This document shows, piece after piece, positions 34,699-43,814 of a stretch of DNA of 64,000 nucleotides. The translations under genes were made by a program, and so were the position numbers. The stretch comes from Rhizobium sp. Leaf371 (GTDB lineage: Bacteria; Pseudomonadota; Alphaproteobacteria; Rhizobiales; Rhizobiaceae). Under the pieces are notes generated by a model, which ran no database searches, was not told the DNA's origin, and saw only the letters and a program-made list of their open reading frames with translations. The stretch lies in NCBI RefSeq assembly GCF_001424045.1, contig NZ_LMQB01000012.1, forward strand, positions 417,637-481,636, read 5' to 3'. How positions within the stretch are numbered: the stretch's first letter is position 1; every line of letters starts with the position of its first letter.

Positions 34699-35844
34699 TC
34701 AAACTTCCGCGTCAGCCTCGATATAGGCGCGATCATAGCGGTGGCCGAGGCTCGTCAGCAGCTCGTAGCCGATCGTCCCGCCGGCCCGCGCGACATCGTC
34801 GAGCGCGATGTTGCGGCCGAAAAGCTCGATGTAATCGCCGGCCCGCACCGCATTTTCCGGCAGGTCCGTCACGTCGAACAGGCTGAGATCCATGGTGACG
34901 CGGCCGACATGCGGCACCTTGCGGCCGTGCAGGAATCCATAGGCACCCGAGGGCTGCGCCTGCCGCAGCGTCACGCCGCTGCCTGAGACCGAACGGTGGT
35001 AGCCATCGGCATAGCCGACCGAGGCGATGGCGATGCGACTGTCGCGGGCGAAGGTGGCCGTGGCGCCGTAGCTCGCCGATCCGCCCTTTTGAACCGAGCG
35101 CACCTGAATGATCCGGGCTTCTGCGGTCACCACCGGCGTCATCGGATTGGCCACGCCGTTGACCGCCTCGCCGCCATAGGTGGCGATGCCGGGGCGGGTG
35201 AGGTCGAAATGATAGTCCGGCCCGAGATGCACGCCCGCGGAATTCGCAAGGCTCGCCTCGACGCCGTCGAACGCGGCGCTGACCGCGCGGAAGGCTTCGA
35301 GTTGCCGAAGGTTGAGCGGATGGGCGGGGTCGTCGGCGCAGGCGAGGTGGCTCATCACCAGCATGGGCGAAAAGCTTGCCGGGCGCGCCGGATCGGAGGC
35401 CAGCGCCATCGCCTCGTCCAGGGACAGGCCGAGCCGGTTCATGCCGGTGTCCACATGCAGCACGCAGGGGTGTTCGCCATGCTCGGACAGCGCCGCCATG
35501 AAGAAGGCGAGCTGCTCTTCGGAATTGATGACCGGCACCAGCCCGTTCTCGAAGAACAGTGGCTCGATGCCGGGCCAGAGGCCGGCGAGCACATAGATGC
35601 GGCCCTCGGGCACCAGCGGCCGCAGGTTCACGCCTTCCTCGGCATTTGCCACGAAGAAATCGCGCGCGCCGGCCCGGTAGAGCGTCTCGGCCGCCGCCTC
35701 GATGCCGATCCCATAGGCGTCCGCCTTCAGCACCGCCGCCGCGCGCGCGCGTCCGGAACCGGCCTTCATCTGGCGCCAGTTGTCGGCCAGAGCCTGCAGA
35801 TCGATGGTCAGGCGGTTCGCCGCCGCGGAAAAGACGTCGTCCAT
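34699..35844 (-). CDS. alr: alanine racemase
   Basis: PLP enzyme interconverting L- and D-alanine for peptidoglycan. The 381-aa protein has the PLP lysine in AAVLKADAYGIGIE, the opposing catalytic tyrosine in GSASYGATATF, HVDTGMNRLGL, and RPGIATYGGEA. ATG 35844 gives MDDVFSAAANRLTIDLQALA, the expected beginning; the very long frame upstream is a shadow. The region before it holds a five-unit tandem repeat. Confidence 0.95.
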   Translation of the reverse strand: MDDVFSAAANRLTIDLQALADNWRQMKAGSGRARAAAVLKADAYGIGIEAAAETLYRAGARDFFVANAEEGVNLRPLVPEGRIYVLAGLWPGIEPLFFENGLVPVINSEEQLAFFMAALSEHGEHPCVLHVDTGMNRLGLSLDEAMALASDPARPASFSPMLVMSHLACADDPAHPLNLRQLEAFRAVSAAFDGVEASLANSAGVHLGPDYHFDLTRPGIATYGGEAVNGVANPMTPVVTAEARIIQVRSVQKGGSASYGATATFARDSRIAIASVGYADGYHRSVSGSGVTLRQAQPSGAYGFLHGRKVPHVGRVTMDLSLFDVTDLPENAVRAGDYIELFGRNIALDDVARAGGTIGYELLTSLGHRYDRAYIEADAEV

Positions 35845-35898
35845 GGTGCCTCGGTCGTCATGTTGGCGCTGCAAACCAGATAGTCCCGACAACGTGCC

Positions 35899-35981
35899 AG
35901 GGCAAGCGGAAGGAAATGGCAAGCGGAAGGCCATCGCAAGCGGAAGGCCAGGCAATCGGAAGGACAGGGCAAGCAGAAGTG
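35899..35981. repeat. 16-17 bp tandem repeat, five units
   Basis: Units at 35899-35915, 35916-35932, 35933-35949 (17 bp) and 35950-35965, 35966-35981 (16 bp) share the core GGCAAGCGGAAGG. The array fills the spacer between the divergent alr and AraC-type genes, ending 55 bp before the araC-type ATG. The units are A/G-rich on the plus strand; they could be iterons for a regulator or a neutral satellite. Confidence 0.85.
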
Positions 35982-36036
35982 CCGGCGCGTCACTTTTGTT
36001 CAAGATCGGGCGCCGATCCTGCGCTAGTCTCTGCCC

Positions 36037-36894
36037 ATGCAGAACGTTTCTCAGGAACAGGCCGCGGAGGTGATGCCGCTTTCGCAGGTCGAGCGGACCG
36101 TCTTCTGGCGCGAGCCGAGCCTCATGGGCATGGAATGCCTCAGCGCGACCTTCGTGACGCATGCCTTCGCGCCGCACGCGCATGACACGTTCAGCATCGG
36201 CGCGATCGAGAACGGCAGCCAGATCGCGACGATCCGCGGAACGCGCGAAGCCTCCGGTCCGGGCGACCTCTATCTGATCAACCCCGGCGAGTTTCACGAC
36301 GGCGTGCCGGGCAGCGAGGGCTATCGATACCGGATGATCTATCCCGACGCGGGCCTGCTGCACGAAATCCTCGAGGACGTGACCGGCCGTGCGCTTCACC
36401 CGTCCCCCGCCTTTTCGCGACAGATCCTCCACGATGCGCCGCTGGCTGCAGCCTTTCACCACGCGCACCGCACGCTCGAAAGGCGCGTCGGCGCGCTGGA
36501 GGCCGACGAGAGCATCTATACGGTGCTCGCCGCCATGTTCCTGCGCCATGGAAGCCTCATTCTTCAGCCGATCGACACGCAGGAGGCGACGGCCGTCGCC
36601 CGGGCGCGCGATTATCTCAGGGCGCATTTCCGGCAGGATGTCGGGCTGGTCGAGCTGGCGCGGATCGCCGGTCTCAGCCGGGCCCATCTCATCCGCGCCT
36701 TTCGTCGGGCCTATCACGTCACGCCGCATGCCTATCTCACCGATTGCCGCATCCGGGAAGCGCGCCGGCTGCTCCGCCTCGGGGTCACGCCGTCGGCTGT
36801 CGCCTTCGATTGCGGCTTTGCCGACCAGGCGCATTTCACGCGGCACTTCAAGGCGCGCAGCGGCCTGACGCCGGGGCAGTTCCGCGCCCGCTGA
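36037..36894 (+). CDS. AraC family transcriptional regulator
   Basis: DNA-binding regulator of 285 aa. The N-terminus is a cupin-like effector domain (FAPHAHDTFSIGAIENG, GDLYLINPGEFHDG), and the C-terminus has two helix-turn-helix units (VGLVELARIAGLSRAHLIRA, TPSAVAFDCGFADQAHFTRH) of the AraC type. It is followed by azlC and azlD on the same strand, and regulators of this subtype are commonly found beside AzlCD exporters, so it probably controls them. Confidence 0.92.
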   Translation: MQNVSQEQAAEVMPLSQVERTVFWREPSLMGMECLSATFVTHAFAPHAHDTFSIGAIENGSQIATIRGTREASGPGDLYLINPGEFHDGVPGSEGYRYRMIYPDAGLLHEILEDVTGRALHPSPAFSRQILHDAPLAAAFHHAHRTLERRVGALEADESIYTVLAAMFLRHGSLILQPIDTQEATAVARARDYLRAHFRQDVGLVELARIAGLSRAHLIRAFRRAYHVTPHAYLTDCRIREARRLLRLGVTPSAVAFDCGFADQAHFTRHFKARSGLTPGQFRAR

Positions 36895-37009
36895 TGCCTC
36901 GTCCTGCCGCCCGCCCAACCGCCCGCTCGCTCGCCATGTCACTTTCGTTCAAGACGACGCCGCGCCCGGCACCCTAAGACGCGTCCACGATGATGGAGGT
37001 GCCCAGACG

Positions 37010-37720
37010 ATGCGCGCGACGAGACCACGAGACGACGACGGCTTTCTGGACGGCATGCGGACGATCACGCCGCTGATCGTCGCCGTCCTGCCGATCGGCA
37101 TGGTGTTCGGATCGGTGGCCGCCACCAAGGGCCTGTCGCCGCTCGAGGCGACATTGATGAGCGCTTTCGTCTTTGCCGGCGGGTCGCAATTCGTCGCCAT
37201 GGATATCTGGACCCATCCTGCATCATGGAGCGCGGTCGGGCTTGCGGCGTTGCTCGTCAATATCCGGCATGTGCTGATGAGCGCATCCCTCGGCCGGCGG
37301 TTGCAGCCGTTTTCGCCCACCGCCCGCGGGGTCGCCATGCTGTTCCTGGCCGACGAGATCTGGGCGATGGCCGAGGCCCGCAGCCGGCTTGCGCCGCTGA
37401 CCGTGCGCTGGTTTGCAGGCCTTGTCGTTCCCTTCTATGCCGCCTGGGTGCTGTCCACGCTGCTGGGTGCGACGCTCGGCGCGTTTCTCGGCGATCCGAA
37501 AGCATTCGGGCTCGACTTCGCGTTTCCCGCCGTCTTCGTCGTTCTGGTCATGGGGTTCTGGAAAGACCGCCAGACCGGCGTCGTGCTCGCGGCGAGTGCC
37601 GTCGCCGCTTTGGTCGTGCAGAAGTTCGTTCCCGGCGTCTGGTACATCGCGGCCGGTGCTGCGGCCGGTCTGGTCGTCTCGGCTTTTCAGACGACAGGCG
37701 AGGAGGCCCTGGCATCATGA
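37010..37720 (+). CDS. azlC: AzlC family branched-chain amino acid export permease
   Basis: Large subunit of a two-component amino acid exporter (AzlCD/YgaZH, branched-chain amino acids in known cases). The 236-aa membrane protein shows ITPLIVAVLPIGMVFGSVAA, AFVFAGGSQFVAM and LVNIRHVLMSASL, all diagnostic of AzlC. Its stop overlaps the azlD start (ATGA), so the two subunits are coupled. Confidence 0.92.
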   Translation: MRATRPRDDDGFLDGMRTITPLIVAVLPIGMVFGSVAATKGLSPLEATLMSAFVFAGGSQFVAMDIWTHPASWSAVGLAALLVNIRHVLMSASLGRRLQPFSPTARGVAMLFLADEIWAMAEARSRLAPLTVRWFAGLVVPFYAAWVLSTLLGATLGAFLGDPKAFGLDFAFPAVFVVLVMGFWKDRQTGVVLAASAVAALVVQKFVPGVWYIAAGAAAGLVVSAFQTTGEEALAS

Positions 37721-38049
37721 CGCCCGCGCTCGAGACCGTGCCCTTCTTTGCGCTCAGTGCGCCCACGCTTCTCGCCATCGCCGCCATGGCGGTCGCCACC
37801 GTGCTGACGCGACTGGCGGGCCTCGTCCTGATCCGCCACGTCGCGATTGGTCCCCGCATGCGGCGCGCCCTCAATGCCATCCCGCCGGCCGTTCTCATGG
37901 CGGTGATCGCGCCGACGGCGCTGGCGACGGGCCCCGCGGAAACGGCGGCAACCATGGTCACCGCCCTTGCCGCGACCCGGCTACCGCTTCTGGCCGCGGT
38001 CGCAGCCGGCGTCCTGACCGTCGCCCTTCTGCGGGCGGCTGGGATCTAG
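37717..38049 (+). CDS. azlD: AzlD family branched-chain amino acid export subunit
   Basis: Small membrane subunit of 110 aa with about four helices; motifs ATVLTRLAGLVLIRHV and ALNAIPPAVLMAVIAPTAL fit AzlD. The ATG at 37717 overlaps the azlC stop. It is convergent with dnaB, whose stop is 14 bp away. It works only with AzlC as a pair. Confidence 0.9.
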   Translation: MTPALETVPFFALSAPTLLAIAAMAVATVLTRLAGLVLIRHVAIGPRMRRALNAIPPAVLMAVIAPTALATGPAETAATMVTALAATRLPLLAAVAAGVLTVALLRAAGI

Positions 38050-38062
38050 AGAGCCGGCCCGA

Positions 38063-39565
38063 TCAATGCTCCTCGTACTGCGTGAACGAGGGGTCGGCGA
38101 GGTCGGTGAAGCGGGTATATTCCGACTGGAAGGCGAGCTTCACGGTGCCCGTGGGTCCGTGGCGCTGCTTGGCGATGATCACGTCGGCGGTGCCCTTCAC
38201 CTTTTCGAAGGTCTGCTTCCATTCCTCGTATTTCGGATCGAACTCGTCGCGCGGCTCCATGTTCTTCACGTAATATTCCTCGCGGAACACGAAGAGCACC
38301 ACGTCGGCGTCCTGCTCGATCGAGCCGGATTCGCGAAGGTCGGAGAGCTGCGGGCGCTTGTCCTCGCGGCTTTCCACCGCACGCGAAAGCTGCGACAGCG
38401 CGATGATCGGGACGTTCAGCTCCTTGCCGAGCGCTTTGAGGCCCGTGGTGATCTGGGTGATTTCCTGCACGCGGTTCTCGCCGGATTTTCCGGCGCCGGT
38501 CATTAGCTGGATATAGTCCACCACCAGGCAGTCGAGCCCCCGCTGGCGCTTCAGGCGACGGGCGCGGGCGGAAAGCTGGGCGATGGAGATACCACCGGTC
38601 TGGTCGATATAGAGCGGCACCTTCTGCATCATCTGGGCGCAGGCGACGAGCTTTTCGAAGTCGTGCTCGGTGATCTCGCCACGGCGGATCTTGGAGGAGG
38701 AGACTTCCGTCTGCTCGGAAATGATACGCGTCGCCAGCTGCTCGGAGGACATTTCGAGCGAGTAGAACCCGACGACACCGCCGTTCTTGGCCTTGTAGGA
38801 GCCGTCCGCCTGGATCTCGGGCTCGTAAGACGCCGCGATGTTGTAGGCGATGTTGGTGGCAAGCGAGGTCTTGCCCATGCCCGGGCGTCCGGCAAGCACG
38901 ATCAGGTCGGAGCGCTGCAGGCCGCCCATCTTGCCGTCGAGCGAGTGGATGCCGGTCGAGATGCCGGAGAGGTGACCGTCGCGCTCGAAGGCCTGGCCGG
39001 CCATGTCGATCGCCAGCGCCACGGCATCGTTGAACGCCTGGAAGCCGCCGTCGTAGCGGCCGGTTTCGGCCAGTTCGAACAGGCGCCGTTCGGCGTCCTC
39101 GATCTGCCCTTGCGGCGGCATGTCGAGCGGCGCGTCGAAGGCGATGTTGACCATGTCCTCGCCGATGGTGATTAGCGAGCGGCGCAGGGCCAGATCGTAG
39201 ATCGCCCGGCCGTAATCCTCGGCATTGATGATGGTCACGGCATTGGCTGCAAGCTGCGCCAGATATTGCGAGATCGTCATGTCGCCGACCTTCTGGTCGG
39301 GCGCGAGGAACGTCTTGACAGTCACGGGATGGGCGGTCTTGCCCATGCGGATGATGTCGCCCGCGACCTCGTAGATCTTGCGGTGCAGCGGCTCGTGCAG
39401 GTGAACCGGCTTCAGGAAGTCCGAGACGCGGTAGAAGGCATCGTTGTTGACGAGGATCGCGCCGAGCAGGGCCTGTTCCGCCTCGATATTGCTCGGAGCC
39501 TCCCGGTACTGGGGTTCCATCGGCTGCTGGCTCATCGCCGCCACTCTGCGCGCTGCTTCATTCAT
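38063..39565 (-). CDS. dnaB: replicative DNA helicase
   Basis: Hexameric 5'-3' helicase at the replication fork. The 500-aa protein has an N-terminal DnaG-interacting domain (PSNIEAEQALLGAILVNNDA), Walker A AGRPGMGKTS, Walker B LVVDYIQLMTG and the arginine-finger region (SQLSRAVESREDKRPQLSDL). ATG 39565 lies 6 bp after GAGAG; ATG 39571 is the nearby alternative. There is no intein. Confidence 0.96.
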   Translation of the reverse strand: MNEAARRVAAMSQQPMEPQYREAPSNIEAEQALLGAILVNNDAFYRVSDFLKPVHLHEPLHRKIYEVAGDIIRMGKTAHPVTVKTFLAPDQKVGDMTISQYLAQLAANAVTIINAEDYGRAIYDLALRRSLITIGEDMVNIAFDAPLDMPPQGQIEDAERRLFELAETGRYDGGFQAFNDAVALAIDMAGQAFERDGHLSGISTGIHSLDGKMGGLQRSDLIVLAGRPGMGKTSLATNIAYNIAASYEPEIQADGSYKAKNGGVVGFYSLEMSSEQLATRIISEQTEVSSSKIRRGEITEHDFEKLVACAQMMQKVPLYIDQTGGISIAQLSARARRLKRQRGLDCLVVDYIQLMTGAGKSGENRVQEITQITTGLKALGKELNVPIIALSQLSRAVESREDKRPQLSDLRESGSIEQDADVVLFVFREEYYVKNMEPRDEFDPKYEEWKQTFEKVKGTADVIIAKQRHGPTGTVKLAFQSEYTRFTDLADPSFTQYEEH

Positions 39566-39876
39566 CGTCATCTCTCGTCTTGGCCGCTTGAGGGTCCTGT
39601 GATTGGCTGACCGAGGCACCGAGTCAAGCGATGGAGCGGCCTGTTACCGCTCTCCACAGCCGCGGGTACGGTCCGGTGGAAATCCGCCCCGTCTGCGCCA
39701 TCTCTGCTTGACCGGCCACCGGATCTGTCACGGCAGCGAATCGTTTTGCCAGGATACGCGAAACACCGGCGGCATGAAACGCGCGCGAAGTCGAAGCGAC
39801 GGCTTGAAATGACCGACGATCTGTATTACGTCGAACACATATAGTTAGCATACTACTATTATGAAAAGAGTAGCAG
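39566..39876. other. divergent spacer between dnaB and marR
   Basis: About 310 bp without a gene. The first 220 bp are GC-rich and featureless; the last 60 bp before marR are the AT-richest stretch of the region and hold the inverted repeat at 39841-39859. No RNA gene is recognised. Confidence 0.5.
39841..39859. promoter_or_regulatory. probable MarR-type operator
   Basis: ATAGT-TAGCATACT-ACTAT has perfect 5-bp inverted arms with a 9-bp spacer and an AT-rich core, 17-35 bp upstream of the marR TTG. The size and position are typical of an autorepressed MarR operator that would also control the efflux genes downstream. Confidence 0.55.
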
Positions 39877-40326
39877 TTGAGCGATCTCGCAAATCGGGCC
39901 CTGTTCGACGCCCTGCAATCCGTCAACCGGAAGCTGCGCGCCGTCTTCGATGCCAAGGTCAAGGAACGCGGCCTCACGCTGTCGCGGGCCCGGGCGCTCT
40001 TCGCCCTGTCGCGCCGGGACGGCCAGAACCAGCGCGAGCTTGCCGAGGAGCTGGCGATCGAGACGCCGACGATCGTCCGGCTTCTCGACGGCATGGAGGC
40101 ACAGGGCTTCATCGAGCGTCGGGTGGAAAAGTCCGACCGGCGCGCCAAGCAGATCCACCTGACGCCGAAGGGGCGGGCGCTCGCGCGCGAGATCGAGGTC
40201 ATTGCGACCGGCATCCGCGCCGACCTTTTGTCCGGCGTCAGCCTTGCCGACAAGGAAACCGCGCTGTCGGTCATGACGACGATGGCGGACAACATGATGC
40301 AGATCGGCCGGGAGAGCGTCTCGTGA
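39877..40326 (+). CDS. MarR family transcriptional regulator
   Basis: Winged-helix repressor of 149 aa (LTLSRARALFALSRRDGQ, NQRELAEELAIETPTIVRLL, then the wing EKSDRRAKQIHLTPKG). It starts with TTG at 39877 behind AAAAGAG. Its stop overlaps the GTG start of the MFS gene, so regulator and pump form one operon. It probably represses the pump and is released by a small phenolic or drug ligand. Confidence 0.92.
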   Translation: MSDLANRALFDALQSVNRKLRAVFDAKVKERGLTLSRARALFALSRRDGQNQRELAEELAIETPTIVRLLDGMEAQGFIERRVEKSDRRAKQIHLTPKGRALAREIEVIATGIRADLLSGVSLADKETALSVMTTMADNMMQIGRESVS

Positions 40327-41993
40327 CAAACAGCTTCACGCGATCGATCGAAGAGCAGACGGCGTCCGAGCCCCGGTTGCCAGAATCGGTGCCGACCCTA
40401 CCGGCAACCGTGCCCCAGCCGGCCGTCCATATCTCGCGCGGGCGCGCCTCGCTCTATATGTTCACCTCGGTGCTGATGTTCCTGACGCAGGGCCTCGGCA
40501 TGAACCTGCTGAACGCCAATCTCTACCAGCTACAGGGAGCGTTTTCAGCCACCGTCAACGAGTTGGCCTGGCTGTCGGCCGCCTATATGGCGCCCTATGC
40601 CAGCCTGTCGGTGGCGCTCTTCAAGATCCGCACGCAATATGGCCTGCGCCGGTTCGCCGAACTCGGCATTCTCTGCTTCGTCTTCGCCGCCTTCGCCAAT
40701 CTCTTCGTCTCCGACCTGCATTCCGCGCTGATCATCCGCTTCGTCAACGGCGTCGCCGCCGCACCGCTTTCCACCATCGGCATCCTCTACATGCTGGAAG
40801 CGTTTCCGCCGGAAAAGAAGCTGTCGATGGGCCTCAGCCTTGCCGTCACCAACACGCTGCTGTCGGCGCCGCTCGCCCGCATCCTTTCGCCGGCGCTGAT
40901 GGAATTTGGCGGCTGGCGCGCGCTCTACACGTTCGAAGTGGCGCTGGCGCTGATCGCGCTGCCCTTCATCTACCTCCTGCCGGTCACCGCGCCGCCCCGC
41001 GCCAAGGTCATCCAGACGCTCGACATCTTCAGCTATCTCATCCTCGCCGGCGGCTTCGGCTGTCTCGCGATCATCCTGTCGCTCGGCCGCTTCTACTGGT
41101 GGTTCGAAGCGCCATGGCTCGGCGTGCTGCTGGCCTGCGCGGTCGGCCTTCTCTCGGTCTTCGTCGCCATCGAGATCAACCGCTCCCAGCCGATGCTCGA
41201 CCTGCGCTGGATCTTTTCCTGGCCGAACATCCACATGGCCGGCGTCCTCATCCTGTTCCGCACAGTTTCGTCCGAGCAGTCGGCGACCGTGTCCGGCTTC
41301 TACCAGCAGATCGGCCTTCAGAACGACCAGACGATGACGCTCTACGCGATCGTGCTTGCCGCCTCGATCGCCGGCGGGCTGTTCTGCACCTTCCTCATGG
41401 TCAAGAAGCAGCTCGATCTCGCCCATGTCATCGCGCTGATCCTGATCGGTGCCGGCGCCTGGCTCGACAGCCAGTCGACCAACCTCACGCGGCCGGAACA
41501 GATGTTTCTGAGCCAGGCCCTGGTGGGGGCGGGCGCCGCGATGTTCCTGCCGCCGGTCATGACGACCGGCTTCGGCGCAGCGCTCGCCAAGGGGCCGATC
41601 TACGTGGTCAATTTCATCGTCATCTTCCTCTTTACCCAGAGCCTCGGCAGCCTGATGGCCTCGGCCGCCCTCGGCACCTTCGTCACCATCCGCGAGAAAT
41701 TCCACTCCAACCTGCTCGCCGAACAGATCATGCTGTCGGACCCGCTGGTCGCAAACCGCGTGACCCAGCTCGCAGGCTCCTACGGCAAGGTTATCACCGA
41801 CAAGACGCTCCTCAATGCGGAGGGGCTGCAGCTCCTGACGCAGCAGGTCAGCCGCGAGTCCTATGTCCTTGCCTATAATGATGCTTTCTTCGTCATCTTC
41901 ATCGGCTGCGCGGTCTCGCTCGCCATCCTTGTCGGCCACCTGATCTGGCGCCGGCTGGTGGCGCCTCCCGACCCGGCAGCCGTCCCGGCCTGA
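40323..41993 (+). CDS. MFS multidrug exporter, DHA2/EmrB-like
   Basis: Proton-coupled drug efflux permease of 556 aa with about 14 helices (SLYMFTSVLMFLTQGLGMNL, SAAYMAPYASLSVAL, GWRALYTFEVAL). It starts at GTG 40323, overlapping the marR stop (GTGA). The N-terminal 35 residues are hydrophilic. The last helices are separated by a soluble loop of about 60 residues (EKFHSNLLAEQIMLS...). It is followed by a membrane fusion protein, so together they form an EmrAB-type tripartite pump with an outer membrane channel encoded elsewhere. Confidence 0.9.
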   Translation: MTNSFTRSIEEQTASEPRLPESVPTLPATVPQPAVHISRGRASLYMFTSVLMFLTQGLGMNLLNANLYQLQGAFSATVNELAWLSAAYMAPYASLSVALFKIRTQYGLRRFAELGILCFVFAAFANLFVSDLHSALIIRFVNGVAAAPLSTIGILYMLEAFPPEKKLSMGLSLAVTNTLLSAPLARILSPALMEFGGWRALYTFEVALALIALPFIYLLPVTAPPRAKVIQTLDIFSYLILAGGFGCLAIILSLGRFYWWFEAPWLGVLLACAVGLLSVFVAIEINRSQPMLDLRWIFSWPNIHMAGVLILFRTVSSEQSATVSGFYQQIGLQNDQTMTLYAIVLAASIAGGLFCTFLMVKKQLDLAHVIALILIGAGAWLDSQSTNLTRPEQMFLSQALVGAGAAMFLPPVMTTGFGAALAKGPIYVVNFIVIFLFTQSLGSLMASAALGTFVTIREKFHSNLLAEQIMLSDPLVANRVTQLAGSYGKVITDKTLLNAEGLQLLTQQVSRESYVLAYNDAFFVIFIGCAVSLAILVGHLIWRRLVAPPDPAAVPA

Positions 41994-42037
41994 TGTCGCC
42001 AACCCTTCACTGAAGCCGTCTTCCAGCAGAGTCCGCC

Positions 42038-43105
42038 ATGTCCAAGCTCACCCGCTCTCCCGTCACCATCCTCGTCCTCATCGCCGGCGCCGTCGGCGTC
42101 CTGCTCGTGCTCTACGCCTGGCGCCTGCCGCCCTTCGTCACCGCCGTGGAAACCACCGACAATGCCTATGTCAAAGGCTATGTCACCATCATGAGCCCGC
42201 AGGTGGCGGGCTATGTGGTGGAGGTGCCGGTCCGCGACTATCAGGCGGTGAAGGAAGGCGACGTGCTCGCCCGTATCGACGAGCGCATCTACCAGCAGAA
42301 GGTGGCGCAGGCGCGGGCGACGCTCGCGGGACAGAAGGCCGCGCTCGACAATTCCCGCCAGCAGGAAGCCTCCGCCAAGGCCAGCATCGCCTCCAGCGAC
42401 GCGCAGGTGCTCGGCGCCAAGGCTGCCCTTCGCCGGGCGGAACTGGCCTCCGAGCGCGTCAGCCAGCTCGCCGCCCGAAGCGTCGCCTCCACCAGCGAGG
42501 TCGAGGCGGCACAGGCGACCTTCGAGCAGGCCAAGGCCGCAGAGGCGCAGGCCGAAGCCGCCGTCGAGGTCAACCGGCAGGCGCTCGCCACCATCATCGT
42601 CAACCGTGGCTCGTTGCAGGCCGCCGTGGCCGGCGCCGAGGCCGCTGTGGAGCTTGCCGAAATCGATCTCGCCAACACGGCGATCCGCGCGCCGCGCGAT
42701 GGGCATCTCGGCGAAGTCGGCGTTCGCCTCGGGCAATATGTCACGGCCGGCACGCAGCTGATGTCGGTCGTCCCGAGCGAACTCTGGGTGGTCGCCAACT
42801 ACAAGGAAACCCAGCTCGACGGCATGAAGGTCGGCCAGCCCGTCACCTTCACGGTGGATGCCCTGGAGCACCAGAAACTGACCGGCCATGTCCAGCGCTT
42901 CTCGCCGGCCGCCGGCTCCGAATTCAGCGTCATCCGCCCCGACAATGCCACGGGGAATTTCACCAAGATCGCCCAGCGCGTCGGCGTCCGGATCTCGATC
43001 GATCCTGGACAGGCGGCGGCCGAACGGCTGGCGCCGGGCTTATCCGTCGTGGTGCGCATCGACAAATCGCTCGATCCCGATGCGAAGATCGCCGATGCGG
43101 AATGA
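42038..43105 (+). CDS. HlyD/EmrA family periplasmic adaptor
   Basis: Membrane fusion protein of 355 aa linking the MFS pump to the outer membrane. One N-terminal helix (PVTILVLIAGAVGVLLVLYAW), then a lipoyl half-motif (AYVKGYVTIMSPQVAGYVVE), a long coiled-coil hairpin rich in Ala/Gln/Glu (about residues 90-200), the second lipoyl half (NTAIRAPRDGHLGEVGVRLG) and a beta barrel. It follows the MFS gene by 44 bp and is closed by a strong bidirectional terminator. Confidence 0.93.
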   Translation: MSKLTRSPVTILVLIAGAVGVLLVLYAWRLPPFVTAVETTDNAYVKGYVTIMSPQVAGYVVEVPVRDYQAVKEGDVLARIDERIYQQKVAQARATLAGQKAALDNSRQQEASAKASIASSDAQVLGAKAALRRAELASERVSQLAARSVASTSEVEAAQATFEQAKAAEAQAEAAVEVNRQALATIIVNRGSLQAAVAGAEAAVELAEIDLANTAIRAPRDGHLGEVGVRLGQYVTAGTQLMSVVPSELWVVANYKETQLDGMKVGQPVTFTVDALEHQKLTGHVQRFSPAAGSEFSVIRPDNATGNFTKIAQRVGVRISIDPGQAAAERLAPGLSVVVRIDKSLDPDAKIADAE

Positions 43106-43145
43106 CAGCCAGAAATGGCTGGGCTGAGACGGCGGGGTTGAAACG

Positions 43146-43184
43146 AAAAGGGCCCCGGAGCGGCGAACGCTCCGGGGCCCTTTT
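43146..43184. terminator. bidirectional rho-independent terminator
   Basis: AAAAGGGCCCCGGAGC (43146-43161) and GCTCCGGGGCCCTTTT (43169-43184) form a perfect 16-bp stem with a 7-base loop, and the A/T ends give a U tract on both strands. It separates the convergent HlyD and rplI genes and is the best terminator in the window. Confidence 0.92.
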
Positions 43185-43202
43185 GCGATTGATCGCGAAG
43201 GC

Positions 43203-43778
43203 TTATTCGTCTTCGTTTTCGAATTCGGCTTCCGGGTTGAAGAAGTCTTCCGGACGCAGGGCATCTTCGTCGACGCCGTAGATGGCATCGGCGGAGTTGA
43301 GGTTTTCACCCTTGGCCTGACGTTCGGCTTCGTCGGCCGAACGGGCGACGTTCATCGTGACCGTGATCTCGACTTCGGCATGCAGGTGGATCTTCACCGC
43401 GTGCAGGCCGATGGACTTGATCGGGTTGTTGAGGTCGACCTGGTTGCGGCCGACGTTGAAGCCTTCGGCAGCAAGCACTTCGGCAACGTCGCGGGCTGCG
43501 ACCGAACCGTAGAGCTGGCCGGTTTCGCCGGCGGAGCGGACGACGTTGAAGCTCTTGCCGTCGAGCTGTTCGGCAACCGTCTGGGCTTCCGACTTGCGCT
43601 CGAGGTTGCGGGCTTCGAGCGTTGCGCGCTCGCTTTCGAAACGGGCCTTGTTGGCGGCGTTGGCGCGCAGCGCCTTGCCGAGCGGCAGCAGGTAGTTACG
43701 GGCAAAGCCGTCCTTGACCTTGACCGTTTCGCCCATCTGGCCGAGCTTGGCGACGCGTTCGAGAAGAATGACATTCAT
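43203..43778 (-). CDS. rplI: 50S ribosomal protein L9
   Basis: Large-subunit protein with an RNA-binding N-domain and an elongated C-domain. [20 protein letters not shown] and [16 protein letters not shown] are the L9 signature. At 191 aa it is longer than E. coli L9 (149 aa) because of an acidic C-terminal extension ([20 protein letters not shown]), normal for Rhizobiaceae. It is the last gene of the rpsF-rpsR-DUF2232-rplI operon. Confidence 0.97.
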   Translation of the reverse strand: MNVILLERVAKLGQMGETVKVKDGFARNYLLPLGKALRANAANKARFESERATLEARNLERKSEAQTVAEQLDGKSFNVVRSAGETGQLYGSVAARDVAEVLAAEGFNVGRNQVDLNNPIKSIGLHAVKIHLHAEVEITVTMNVARSADEAERQAKGENLNSADAIYGVDEDALRPEDFFNPEAEFENEDE

Positions 43779-43814
43779 GGTAGTATCCTTTCAGGTGTCT
43801 GTGTCTGGAATGGT

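Noticed and set aside
34699-36942. Long N-terminal extension of alr (747 codons)
   Set aside because: The extension reads antisense through the AraC-type gene and the tandem repeat; alanine racemase begins at 35844.
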